This document shows, one piece after another, positions 36,695-45,254 of a stretch of DNA of 64,000 nucleotides. How positions within the stretch are numbered: the stretch's first letter is position 1; each line of letters opens with the position of its first letter. The stretch is taken from contig NZ_VITV01000004.1 in the NCBI RefSeq assembly GCF_007828035.1, positions 635,559 to 699,558 of the forward strand, in the 5' to 3' direction. The notes beneath the pieces are model-generated. The model was not told the origin of the DNA and did no database searches. It saw nothing but the letters and a program-made list of their open reading frames with translations. The DNA comes from Nitrospirillum amazonense (GTDB lineage: Bacteria; Pseudomonadota; Alphaproteobacteria; Azospirillales; Azospirillaceae). The position numbers and the translations under genes are program-made.

Positions 36695-38548
36695 TCAGCG
36701 CCCCATCTCCCGCCCTACGGGATAGCGCAGGTAGGCGGCATCGCTGTAGGGCGTACGGTCATAGAACCAGGCCAGGCGCTGGTCCGGGTTGGCGGCGAAG
36801 CCGGGGTCGGCCTTCAGCTTGGCCTCGAAGGCGGCTTTCAGGGCCGGGTCGGCGGCCAGCATGCGCTCGGCCAGCGGGGCGATGGCGTAGGGTTCGATAT
36901 ATTCCGTGCGTTGCAGGATCTCGGGGAAGAAGCCCCAGGCCAGGAACGACTCGGTGCTCTCCGCCTCCAGCAGCTGGCCGGCCAGGTCGCCCAGAGGCTG
37001 GTCGGTGGGTACGCGCACGCTGCCCTTGGGGTACAACACCGTGCGCGTCTCATGCACATACCCGGACGTGTCCAGCATGACATGGCCCTCGTTGGTCTCG
37101 GTGGCCAGCTTGGGCTCCGTCAGGCGCACGGCGTCCACCGTGATCTCGCGCGGCTGATCCTGCGTTTCCATCGCCAGGCCGTGCAGGCGCAGCCGCGCGA
37201 TGATCTCCGGCTTGGTCGCCGGCACCCAATAGGCCTCGGGCCGCGCGACGGTGACGCTGGGGTGATCCAGGAAGACGGGCATGCGCACCGTGGCGCCCGG
37301 CCGCCCCAGCCAGCGCACCTCCACCCCGCCCGAGGCGGGGGAGATGTAGCTCTCATGCCGCATGGTCCGGAACTCCACGCTGGCGCTGGGCGTCTTCTCC
37401 ACCTCGAACGCCACGGGCAGGGTGACGGGGCGGCGGTCACGGTCGGACGCCACGGCCTGACGCAGGGCAGCACCCTGTTCCGCCAGCAGGGTCAGCGACC
37501 GCTCGATCAGCACATAGGTGCCCAGCACCCGCTGGCGATAGGGCTTCAGCGAGTGGTTCTCCACCAGCACGGTGGGGATATGCGCCAGGTTGCCGTAGCC
37601 GATGGAATAGCGCAGGGGCGTGGTGCCGCCGGCGATGCCGCCCTCCGGCTTGCGGCCGTCGGCCTCCGTCACCAGGGGGCCGGGGACGTGGCCGGCCTTG
37701 GCCAGGGCTTGGCCCACCTCCGTCTTGAAGGGGCCCGCCAGCCAGCGGTCGATGGCGGGGGAGAACAGGTCTCCAGCGGCACCCTCGTCGTTGCCGAAGG
37801 TGATGTCATAGGCGTAGTCCATGCCGTCGGTGACATGGATGTCCAGGTACAGGTCCGGCTGGTAGCGGCGGATCAAGGCGATCATGGCCCGCATCTCGGG
37901 CGTGTCCAGCTTGCCGTAGTCGCGGTTGAGGTTCAGGTTCTGCGCCGTGGTGCGCCAGCCCTGGTTCATGGGGCCGCGCTGGTTGGGCCGGTTGTAGGCG
38001 CCGGCGCGCTCATGTCCATCAACGTTGAAGATGGGCACGAACAGCAGGTTCACGCGGTTCAGCAGGCCGTCTTTGCCCCGCTGGGTGATGTCGCGCAGCA
38101 GCATCAGCCCGGCGTCCTTGCCGTCGATCTCGCCGGCGTGGATGCCGGCCTGCACCAGCAGCAGAGGCTTGGCCGGGTCCGGCTTGCCGTCGATCAGGCC
38201 CTTGGCCGCCAGCACCGCCACCATCTCCCGCCCCTCGGGCGACACACCGAACACCTCCTGCCGCAGCAGGGGTGATGCCGCGACCAGCCGGTCGATGAAG
38301 GCGCGGGTCTCATCATAGCTGGGCGTGGCGGTCAGGCCCGTCAGCTCCGCCGGGGTGGCCCAGGGATCAGTCGCCGGCACCACCAGCTTTTCCGACGCGC
38401 CGTGCCAGGGAGGCAGCGGCGGCAGGAAGTCCGTGTCCCAGGGGCCGGTCTGGGGCCCGGTCCGGGGGCCGGGCGCGGCCGCCAAGGCGGGGGCGGCGAC
38501 GGACAGCATCAGGATGGCGCAGAGCGCCAGGCGATGAGGGTGGGGCAT
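36695..38548 (-). CDS. M14-family zinc carboxypeptidase, exported
   Basis: A 617-residue periplasmic metallopeptidase. Signal peptide MPHPHRLALCAILMLSVAAPALA. Zinc ligands H137 and E140 in GIHAGEIDGKD and H238 in LDIHVTDG; NLNLNRDYGK around 204-213 is the substrate-carboxylate-binding Arg region of the family. A long C-terminal domain (about 400-617) follows. Such proteins trim peptides or cell-wall peptides outside the cytosol; the precise substrate is unknown. ATG at 38548 chosen because it gives a proper signal peptide; the frame is open 66 bases further. Confidence 0.88.
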   Translation of the reverse strand: MPHPHRLALCAILMLSVAAPALAAAPGPRTGPQTGPWDTDFLPPLPPWHGASEKLVVPATDPWATPAELTGLTATPSYDETRAFIDRLVAASPLLRQEVFGVSPEGREMVAVLAAKGLIDGKPDPAKPLLLVQAGIHAGEIDGKDAGLMLLRDITQRGKDGLLNRVNLLFVPIFNVDGHERAGAYNRPNQRGPMNQGWRTTAQNLNLNRDYGKLDTPEMRAMIALIRRYQPDLYLDIHVTDGMDYAYDITFGNDEGAAGDLFSPAIDRWLAGPFKTEVGQALAKAGHVPGPLVTEADGRKPEGGIAGGTTPLRYSIGYGNLAHIPTVLVENHSLKPYRQRVLGTYVLIERSLTLLAEQGAALRQAVASDRDRRPVTLPVAFEVEKTPSASVEFRTMRHESYISPASGGVEVRWLGRPGATVRMPVFLDHPSVTVARPEAYWVPATKPEIIARLRLHGLAMETQDQPREITVDAVRLTEPKLATETNEGHVMLDTSGYVHETRTVLYPKGSVRVPTDQPLGDLAGQLLEAESTESFLAWGFFPEILQRTEYIEPYAIAPLAERMLAADPALKAAFEAKLKADPGFAANPDQRLAWFYDRTPYSDAAYLRYPVGREMGR

Positions 38549-38643
38549 GGGCGGGACTCGGGATGGGCGAAGAGATGGGAATCGACCATCACCCGGCGGA
38601 CCGGGGGCTTTCAAGAATGCTTTTGCCAGAACACCGAAAGCGC

Positions 38644-38676
38644 AAAAGCCCGGCTGGACAGGCCAGCCGGGCTTTT
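38644..38676 (-). terminator. terminator of the first tRNA-Ala
   Basis: A 14-bp perfect stem AAAAGCCCGGCTGG/CCAGCCGGGCTTTT with a short loop, ending in TTTT on the minus strand, 5 bases after the tRNA 3' end. Confidence 0.85.
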
Positions 38677-38681
38677 GGATT

Positions 38682-38757
<76 letters not shown>

Positions 38758-38821
38758 GAACCTTGGAATTCGGACACCGCTTCTGGGGCCCCATGACCTG
38801 GGCGGCGGCGGTGAGGCCGGG

Positions 38822-38850
38822 AATATGCGCAGATGCGGGGCGGAGATCAA
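38822..38850 (-). promoter_or_regulatory. promoter of tRNA-Ala copy 1
   Basis: On the minus strand TTGATC (38850-38845), 17 bases, CATATT (38827-38822). The same boxes with the same spacing precede the second tRNA-Ala gene. Confidence 0.72.
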
Positions 38851-38970
38851 GCGCGCAATTTCATCCGCGACCCTGGCATGTCTTTCAGTCATGTGACAGG
38901 TGGCACCGCCATCCTCGGCATTGGAAAAGAAAAAGTAGCGGCAGGGCCAGTCAATCGGATCAGAAACACA

Positions 38971-39000
38971 AAAGGCCGGCTGAGTCGTCAGCCGGCCTTT
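38971..39000 (-). terminator. terminator of the second tRNA-Ala
   Basis: AAAGGCCGGCTGA/TCAGCCGGCCTTT, a 13-bp perfect stem with a GTCG loop, just behind the tRNA. It has the same layout as the terminator of copy 1 but a different stem sequence. Confidence 0.83.
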
Positions 39001-39007
39001 CGGAATT

Positions 39008-39083
<76 letters not shown>

Positions 39084-39137
39084 AAACCATTTTTAACTCG
39101 GTCCGCGCCGCCTGGGGGCTGGCGTGGTGTGGGCGGG

Positions 39138-39166
39138 AATATGCTCAGATGCGCCGGCCGGATCAA
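39138..39166 (-). promoter_or_regulatory. promoter of tRNA-Ala copy 2
   Basis: TTGATC (39166-39161), 17 bases, CATATT (39143-39138) on the minus strand, with CATATTCCCG downstream as in copy 1. The leader to the tRNA is about 50 bases. Confidence 0.72.
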
Positions 39167-39230
39167 GAGAAAAATCGGGGATTTCCAAACTTTTTTCCGG
39201 AACGGCCAACGCCCTGAAATTGCTCAGACT

Positions 39231-39635
39231 TTAGCGGTCCTCGTCGCCACCTTCGACGTCGACCACCTCGCCCATGTCATCCTCGTCGCCCAGTTCCTCG
39301 GCGTCCTCCAGCAGGACGTCCTCATCATCGTCGCCGGGCACCTCGTCGGCGGTCTCGGCTTCCTCCAGGTCATCGACCTCCAGGTCGACTTCGGCCTCTT
39401 CCAAGGCCTCTTCCTTCTCCTCGTCCTCGACCTCCACGCCGGTGTCCTCGTCATCCAGGACCGGCTTCTTGGTGTCGTCGGCCAGGATGGGACGGGCGCG
39501 GCGGGACTTCAGCAGGGCCTCAGGATCGAACACGGTCGAGCACGAGGGGCAAGTCGGCGGATTCTTCCGCATGTCGTAATAGCGGGTGCCGCAGTTCGGG
39601 CAGATCCGCTTGGTGCCCCATTCCGGTTTCGCCAC
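39231..39635 (-). CDS. TIGR02300 family (FYDLN acid domain) protein
   Basis: A 134-residue protein. The N-terminus is a zinc-ribbon with C12-x2-C15 (KRICPNCGTRYYDM) and C29-x2-C32 (PTCPSCSTVFDP); the C-terminal two thirds are a run of Asp/Glu. This is the alphaproteobacterial FYDLN-acid family, here with RYYDM in place of the usual RFYDL. Function unknown. GTG start with GGAGG upstream. As in related genomes it is divergent from aroA. Confidence 0.92.
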   Translation of the reverse strand: MAKPEWGTKRICPNCGTRYYDMRKNPPTCPSCSTVFDPEALLKSRRARPILADDTKKPVLDDEDTGVEVEDEEKEEALEEAEVDLEVDDLEEAETADEVPGDDDEDVLLEDAEELGDEDDMGEVVDVEGGDEDR

Positions 39636-39910
39636 GGCAATCCTCCGTCAAAAACACGCGTGACGACGGCCCGGGCCGGCCATGTCCACGCTTCATATAA
39701 AAAGGTACAGGAGCGGGCGTTTGCCATGAAGCCCGCCCCCTGTCAAACGTGAATCCTCGAAGACACCCACAAGGGGGCGCTTTCGTCCCATGCGGCGGCG
39801 CCCATCGGGGCCCCCTGGGCAGTCCCCGGGCCCCAACGCCTTGCGCGGCGGCGGGGGTAGGGCCATCCTGGACGCTGTTCCGCCCCGCCATTCCAGGGAC
39901 TCCAATCCCC

Positions 39911-41245
39911 ATGTCCGCGCCCGCCTTGTCCACCTGGATCTCATCCCCCGTCCCGCCGCTGGGCGGCACGGTGGTGGTGCCGGGCGACGCCGCCATCGCG
40001 GCGCGCGCCCTGGTGCTGGCGGCGCTGGCCGTGGGGGAGAGCCGGGTGACGGGCGCCCCCGTCGGGCTGGAGCCGCTGGTGCGGGCCCTGTGCACGCTGG
40101 GGGCCCATCTTGAGCCACTGGGCGAGGGCGCCTGGCGGGTCCACGGCGTGGGCGTTGGCGGCCTGCGCCAGGCCCCGGGCCTGCTGGACGTCGGCCCCGA
40201 CGGCCTGGCCTTCGCCTTGCTGGCCGGCCTCTTGGCCACGCAAGGGGGCGAGACCTTCCTCACCACCGGCCATCCTGCCGCCACCACTTTCCTGAAGACG
40301 GCATTGCCTCCATTGGCGCGCATGGGGGCGGCCTTCACTCCCGCCGGTGACGGGCTGGGCGGCTTCCATCCCCCGTTGTTGGTGCGCGGCACGGCCCGGC
40401 CGGTGCCGGTGGACCACCGGCCGCTGGCCCCGGTGGCGTGCGAGGTGAAGTCCGCCCTGCTGCTGGCCGCGCTCAACGTCGCCGGCCGCACCACGGTGGT
40501 GGAGGAAACGCCCACCGCCGACCATACCGAACGCCTGTTGCGCCAGTTCGGCGCCACTGTCACCGCCCGCCACCAGCCGGACGGCGCCTGGGCCGTCAGT
40601 ATCGACGGCCAGCGGGAACTGCGGCCGGCCAGGGTGGCGGTGCCGGGCGACGCCTCCCTGGCGGGCGCCGCCCTGGTGGCCGCCGCCCTGCGCCCCGGCC
40701 CCGGCATCGCGCTGCCCCACGTCGGCGTCAATGAACACCGCATCGCCCTGCTTCCCGTGCTGCGCGACATGGGCGTGGGCGACATGGGCGCCATCCGGGC
40801 GGCGGCGGGTCAGGCCGCCAGCGAGGGCGAACCCGTGGCCGACCTGCGGCTGCACCCGCCAGCGCATGCCTTGCACGGGGTTGAGGTCGCGGCCGCATCC
40901 CTCAGCACCGGTGAGCTGGCGCTGGTGGCGGTGGCGGCGTCTTGCGCCCGGGGCACGACGGTGCTGCGCGGCCTGCCCCTTCGCCTGGCCCGAATGGTGC
41001 CGTCCCTGGTGGCGGCCTTGGGCGCCTGCGGAGTCACGGTGTCGGCAGGGGCGGATGTCCTGACCGTCACCGGCGACGGCCAGCCGCCGCAGGGCGGGGC
41101 GACGGTGGAGGTCGATGCCGACCTGGCGCCGGCCTTCCTGGCGCTGGGCACCGCAGCTGCGCACCCCATAGCCGTGCGGTCCAGCCTGGGCCCGGCGGCC
41201 GCCTCCTTGCTCAACGCCCTTGGCGCCGCCATCACGCAAGAGTGA
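39911..41245 (+). CDS. EPSP-synthase-fold protein lacking the active site
   Basis: A 444-residue protein in the position of aroA (next to TIGR02300, before cmk-rpsA), with the class II EPSP synthase frame still readable: WRVHGVGVGGL, PPLARMGA, VKSALLLAALN, TADHTERLLRQFGATV. However the ligand residues are gone: PGDKS is PGDAA (the phosphoenolpyruvate Lys becomes A27), GNSGTGAR becomes GPDGLAFA, GDASLxxRPM becomes GHPAATTFL, SAQ becomes ACE, the VKESDR motif becomes RLARMV and LDHRIAM is missing. Only R32 remains of the first cluster. The frame is intact and GC-rich throughout. It is probably not a working EPSP synthase; a true aroA must lie elsewhere if the shikimate pathway runs. Confidence 0.85.
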   Translation: MSAPALSTWISSPVPPLGGTVVVPGDAAIAARALVLAALAVGESRVTGAPVGLEPLVRALCTLGAHLEPLGEGAWRVHGVGVGGLRQAPGLLDVGPDGLAFALLAGLLATQGGETFLTTGHPAATTFLKTALPPLARMGAAFTPAGDGLGGFHPPLLVRGTARPVPVDHRPLAPVACEVKSALLLAALNVAGRTTVVEETPTADHTERLLRQFGATVTARHQPDGAWAVSIDGQRELRPARVAVPGDASLAGAALVAAALRPGPGIALPHVGVNEHRIALLPVLRDMGVGDMGAIRAAAGQAASEGEPVADLRLHPPAHALHGVEVAAASLSTGELALVAVAASCARGTTVLRGLPLRLARMVPSLVAALGACGVTVSAGADVLTVTGDGQPPQGGATVEVDADLAPAFLALGTAAAHPIAVRSSLGPAAASLLNALGAAITQE

Positions 41246-41341
41246 GGGGTGGGGCCGGCTTGCCAGGCGGGGCGGGCGGTGTTAGGCCACCGGCCTGTCC
41301 CCCTTCCGGTTCCACTTGCTCGGCGAAGGCGCCCCATCCCC

Positions 41342-42016
41342 ATGACTTCTTCCTTCATCGTCGCCATCGACGGCCCGGCCGCCAGCGGCAAGGGCACGCT
41401 GGCCCGCCGCCTGGCCGCCACCCTGGGCTTCGCCCACCTGGACACGGGCGCGCTGTACCGCGCGGTGGGGTTGACGCTGTTGCGGGCCGGCCATGCGCCG
41501 GACGACACGCAGGCCGCCATCGCCGCCGCCCAGGGCCTCGATCCCGCCACCGTGCTGCCCCTGATGAACGACCCGGCGCTGCGCCAGGACGCGGTGGCGG
41601 TCGCTGCCTCCAAGGTCTCGGTGGTGCCCGAGGTGCGGGCGGCCCTGTTGGATTTCCAGCGCAATTTCGCCAACCACCCGCCCGGCGGCGCGAAAGGCGC
41701 GGTGCTGGACGGCCGCGATGTCGGCACCGTGGTCTGCCCCGACGCGCCCGCCAAGCTCTATGTGACCGCCGACGTTGAGGTCCGCGCCCGGCGCCGTTTG
41801 TCGGAGTTGCGGAATACTGGCGCTGAGGCTATATACGAGGCCGTCCTGGAGGACATGAAAGTTCGTGATGCGCGTGACAGTCAACGGGCGGTGGCACCGC
41901 TGAAGCCCGCTGTCGACGCGTTTTTGCTTGATACGTCCATGATGGATGCCGAACAGGCATTCGTCGCCGCCACGGACTTCATCCGCTCCAGACCCGCGTT
42001 TCCCGGCTTCCTTTAA
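41342..42016 (+). CDS. cmk: cytidylate kinase
   Basis: A 224-residue (d)CMP kinase. P-loop GPAASGKGT at residues 11-19 (FIVAIDGPAASGKGTLARRLA), nucleoside-binding LDTGALYRAVG, GRDVGTVVCPDAPAKLYV, and LID region RRLSELRNTG. Standard length. ATG at 41342; the frame upstream (to 41249) is not conserved-looking. It lies between the aroA-like gene and rpsA as in most alphaproteobacteria. Confidence 0.95.
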   Translation: MTSSFIVAIDGPAASGKGTLARRLAATLGFAHLDTGALYRAVGLTLLRAGHAPDDTQAAIAAAQGLDPATVLPLMNDPALRQDAVAVAASKVSVVPEVRAALLDFQRNFANHPPGGAKGAVLDGRDVGTVVCPDAPAKLYVTADVEVRARRRLSELRNTGAEAIYEAVLEDMKVRDARDSQRAVAPLKPAVDAFLLDTSMMDAEQAFVAATDFIRSRPAFPGFL

Positions 42017-42163
42017 AACGGACGGTTAGGCCGCGCGGCCCCCAACTCAACCCAAGTCGCCGGGCATGGTGTCCGACGCCATGGGCCAAGTTAACCTCCT
42101 GTCGGCCGGGCGTCTGCCGGGGGGTTGGAACGGGCCTGTGCTGGATCCACTCAAGGAGTTTAA

Positions 42164-43888
42164 ATGGCCCAGGTTTCCGCCGCCAAGTCCCAAGACCGTG
42201 GGATGAAGGAAAGTTTCGCCGCCCTTCTGGAAGAGTCGCTCGGCACGAGCGAGAGCCTCGAAGGCACGGTGGTTAAGGGCACCGTTCTCAACATCGAGAA
42301 CGACATGGTGCTCATCGACGTTGGTCTGAAGTCCGAAGGCCGGGTCGCGCTGAAGGAATTCGCCGTCCCCGGTCAGCCGGTTGAGCTGAAGATCGGCGAC
42401 ACGGTCGAGGTCTACCTCGAGCGCATGGAAGACAAGCACGGCGAAGCCATGCTGTCGCGCGAGAAGGCCAAGCGCGAAGAGGCCTGGACCCAGCTGGAGC
42501 GTGCGTTCACCGAACAGCAGCGCGTCACCGGCATCATCTTCGGCCGCGTCAAGGGCGGCTTCACGGTCGACCTGTCGGGCGCCGTGGCCTTCCTGCCGGG
42601 CAGCCAGGTGGACATCCGCCCGGTGCGCGACATCTCCCCGCTGATGGGCACCCCGCAGCCCTTCCAGATCCTGAAGATGGACCGCTCGCGCGGCAACATC
42701 GTCGTGTCGCGTCGCGCCGTTCTGGAAGAGAGCCGCGCCGAGGCCCGTTCGGAGCTGGTGGCCAACCTCAAGGAAGGCCAGGTTCTGCAGGGTGTGGTCA
42801 AGAACATCACCGACTACGGCGCGTTCGTGGATCTGGGTGGTGTCGACGGCCTGCTGCACGTCACCGACATCGCCTGGCGCCGCATCAACCACCCCTCGGA
42901 AGCCCTGCAGATCGGCCAGACCGTTACGGTCCAGGTCGTCCGCTTCAACTCCGAAACCCAGCGCATCAGCCTGGGCATGAAGCAGCTTGAGGCTGATCCG
43001 TGGGAAGGCGTGGAAGCCAAGTACCCGGTCGGCGCCAAGTTCAAGGGCCGCGTCACCAACATCACCGACTACGGCGCCTTCGTGGAGCTGGAGCCCGGCA
43101 TCGAGGGTCTGGTGCACGTCTCCGAGATGTCCTGGACCAAGAAGAACGTCCACCCCGGCAAGATCGTCTCCACCTCCCAGGAGGTCGAGGTCATGGTGCT
43201 GGACGTGGATCCGCAGAAGCGCCGCATCTCCCTGGGCCTCAAGCAGTGCCTGGACAACCCGTGGGAGACGTTCGTCGACAAGTTCCCGGCCGGCACCGAG
43301 CTGGAAGGCGAGGTCAAGAACATCACCGAGTTCGGTCTGTTCGTTGGTCTGCCGGGCGACATCGACGGCATGGTCCACATGTCCGACCTCGACTGGAACA
43401 AGTCGGGTGAAGAGGCCATCCAGGACTACAAGAAGGGCGATCACGTCCGCGTGAAGGTCCTGGACGTCGACGTGGAAAAGGAACGCATCAGCCTGGGCAT
43501 CAAGCAGCTGGCCAGCGATCCGTTCGAAGCCACCGTCGCCGGCGTCAAGAAGAACGACGTCGTCACCTGCACCGTCACCGCCATCACCGAGGGCGGCATC
43601 GAGGTGTCGGTCGTCGACGGCTTCACCGGCTTCATCCGCAAGTCCGACCTGTCGCGTGAGCGTTCCGAGCAGCGCCCGGACCGTTTCGCCGTCGGCGAGA
43701 AGGTCGACGCCAAGGTCACGCAGATCGATCGCGCCAGCCGCAAGATCGGCCTGTCGATCAAGGCGAAGGAAGTCGAGGAAGAGAAGCAGGCGATGGCCGA
43801 GTTCGGTTCGTCCGACTCGGGCGCTTCGCTGGGCGATATCCTGGGCGCCGCGCTGAAGCGCGCCCAGAAGGACAAGGACGAGGCCTGA
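42164..43888 (+). CDS. rpsA: 30S ribosomal protein S1
   Basis: A 574-residue protein with six S1 RNA-binding repeats in tandem, each with the G-x-V-x-x-I-x-D-Y/F-G-A/L-F-V-x-L pattern; the clearest are at VVKNITDYGAFVDLGGVDGLLHVTD, RVTNITDYGAFVELEPG and EVKNITEFGLFVGLPG. It brings mRNA to the ribosome. AAGGAG precedes the ATG. A strong terminator follows 55 bases after the stop. Confidence 0.96.
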   Translation: MAQVSAAKSQDRGMKESFAALLEESLGTSESLEGTVVKGTVLNIENDMVLIDVGLKSEGRVALKEFAVPGQPVELKIGDTVEVYLERMEDKHGEAMLSREKAKREEAWTQLERAFTEQQRVTGIIFGRVKGGFTVDLSGAVAFLPGSQVDIRPVRDISPLMGTPQPFQILKMDRSRGNIVVSRRAVLEESRAEARSELVANLKEGQVLQGVVKNITDYGAFVDLGGVDGLLHVTDIAWRRINHPSEALQIGQTVTVQVVRFNSETQRISLGMKQLEADPWEGVEAKYPVGAKFKGRVTNITDYGAFVELEPGIEGLVHVSEMSWTKKNVHPGKIVSTSQEVEVMVLDVDPQKRRISLGLKQCLDNPWETFVDKFPAGTELEGEVKNITEFGLFVGLPGDIDGMVHMSDLDWNKSGEEAIQDYKKGDHVRVKVLDVDVEKERISLGIKQLASDPFEATVAGVKKNDVVTCTVTAITEGGIEVSVVDGFTGFIRKSDLSRERSEQRPDRFAVGEKVDAKVTQIDRASRKIGLSIKAKEVEEEKQAMAEFGSSDSGASLGDILGAALKRAQKDKDEA

Positions 43889-43943
43889 GACTTGGTCCGT
43901 CAGGACTGAGTTTCAGGGCCCATCCGGGTCTTGAGTAGGAAAA

Positions 43944-43977
43944 GGCCGTCCCCGGGCAACCGGGGGCGGCTTTTTTC
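43944..43977 (+). terminator. terminator of rpsA
   Basis: GCCGTCCCCGG and CCGGGGGCGGC pair around a GCAA loop, then TTTTTTC. Confidence 0.88.
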
Positions 43978-44317
43978 TTATCCAGCCGGCTTGGCCGGAC
44001 GGAGGAGCTCGACGGGGAGGGCCCCCGAAAGGCTGAGTTCAATCAGCGATAATGCAAGAGTATGAAGACCTTACCCTTGCCAGGACGGGTCCGCTCCGGC
44101 ACAGTTGAGGGAGGACGGGCGGCGACGGAGGCCGTGACCCCGACCCCACGGGGGCCTAGCCGAGGCCTGCCACCAGGGGAAGCGGGGCGCGGTATCAGGA
44201 CCTGCTAGGCGTGGGTGGATGTACGCCCAGGCCGTCGGCCTGCCGGGAGGCACCAACGACACGATAAAGATAGCGTTCCCGCGAGACCGGGACCGATTGC
44301 CCAAGGGGGAATTGCCG
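43978..44317. other. gene-free region upstream of ihfB
   Basis: 340 bases with no gene seen. GC-rich from 44090, with several short G/C runs; GATAATG near 44049 and GATAAAGATAG near 44263 are possible -10 regions without a clear -35. An open frame joined to ihfB from 44219 exists but is not conserved-looking. Confidence 0.4.
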
Positions 44318-44599
44318 ATGACCAAGTCGGAACTCATCATGCGGCTGGCGGAACTCAATCCGCACCTCTACCAGCGCGATGTGGAAAAGATCGTCACCAC
44401 CATCTTCGACGAGATCACCGAGGCTCTGGCCCGGGGTGACCGGGTGGAGTTGCGCGGCTTCGGTGCCTTCTCCGTGAAACGGCGCGACGCCCGTACCGGC
44501 CGCAACCCCCGCACGGGCCAGGCGGTGGACGTGGATGAGAAGTTCATTCCCTTCTTCAAGACGGGCAAGCAGCTGCGTGAGCAGTTGAACACCGACTGA
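44318..44599 (+). CDS. ihfB: integration host factor, beta subunit
   Basis: A 93-residue DNA-bending protein that pairs with IhfA. Typical sequence: [23 protein letters not shown], then [25 protein letters not shown] with the Pro-containing arm that intercalates in the minor groove, and [22 protein letters not shown] lies just before the ATG. IHF is also a usual cofactor of tyrosine integrases such as that of the island here. Confidence 0.96.
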   Translation: MTKSELIMRLAELNPHLYQRDVEKIVTTIFDEITEALARGDRVELRGFGAFSVKRRDARTGRNPRTGQAVDVDEKFIPFFKTGKQLREQLNTD

Positions 44600-44715
44600 T
44601 AGCCCCCATCTGTGGGACCCGGTCCCGGCGGTTCCGTCGGGACCTTCTCGGCGCCGCCCCAGGGGCCGCCCCATCCGGGGGCGGTCCAGGGCGGCCGTTG
44701 CCAGTGGAGCGGCCA

Positions 44716-45090
44716 GTGCTGCGTTACCTTTCCTGGATCGTGTCCATACCCCTGGCCCTCGTCGCCATCGACTTCGCCATCGTGAATGAGGAGTTGGTGC
44801 GCCTGACGCTGTGGCCGCTGGACGGCGCGGTGGTGGCGCCGTCCTTTGCGGTGGTGTTCGTGTCCCTGCTGGTGGGCTTCCTCGCCGGCGGCCTGATTTC
44901 CTGGCTGTCGGCCGGCAAGCACCGCCGGGCCCTGCGCAAGGAGCGGGCGCGGGGCGACCAGCTGCAGCGCGACCTGGACGCGGCCCGCTTGCACGCGGCC
45001 GATCTGGAAAAGCGCATTGCCGCCGCCGACCGGGCCGCGGGTGCGGCGGCGGCCCCGCCCGCCGACGTGCGGGTGATGTCGCTGCGCTAG
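44716..45090 (+). CDS. lapA: LapA domain membrane protein
   Basis: A 124-residue inner-membrane protein with two membrane segments (WIVSIPLALVAIDFAIV and FAVVFVSLLVGFLAGGLISWL) and a cytoplasmic coiled coil (KHRRALRKERARGDQLQRDLDAARLHAADLEKRI). E. coli LapA helps LapB control LpxC and lipopolysaccharide amount. Start GTG at 44716 follows GGAG and gives the usual LRYLSW beginning; a GTG 12 bases upstream is possible. It follows ihfB as in many relatives. Confidence 0.88.
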   Translation: MLRYLSWIVSIPLALVAIDFAIVNEELVRLTLWPLDGAVVAPSFAVVFVSLLVGFLAGGLISWLSAGKHRRALRKERARGDQLQRDLDAARLHAADLEKRIAAADRAAGAAAAPPADVRVMSLR

Positions 45091-45095
45091 TTGGC

Positions 45096-45182
45096 TTGCC
45101 CTCAAGCGCCGGGCGCGGCCATCCGGCCGCTTGGCTTCCTCGTTTTCCAGTCCGCTGACACTCTCCGGAAAACTGTGGCGGA
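45096..45182 (-). repeat. dispersed ~85-bp palindromic repeat, copy C
   Basis: On the minus strand: CCGCCACAGTTTTCCGGAGAG, GCGGACTGGAAAACGAGG, AGCCAAGCGGCCGGATGGCCGC, CCGGCGCTTGAGGGCAA. Closest to copies D and E. It lies in the convergent gap between lapA and the metallo-beta-lactamase gene. Confidence 0.8.
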
Positions 45183-45197
45183 TGCGGTCGCATCCTG

Positions 45198-45226
45198 CAG
45201 CGGCATGAAATGATTTCATGCCGCTG
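45198..45226. repeat. 29-bp perfect palindrome
   Basis: Two 14-base arms (CAGCGGCATGAAAT and its complement) around one base. No T-run follows on either strand beyond GGTTTG. It lies next to repeat copy C, so it may help to end transcription, or be a binding site. Confidence 0.75.
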
Positions 45227-45254
45227 GTTTGACGTGTTGGGTTACAGGCGGCTC

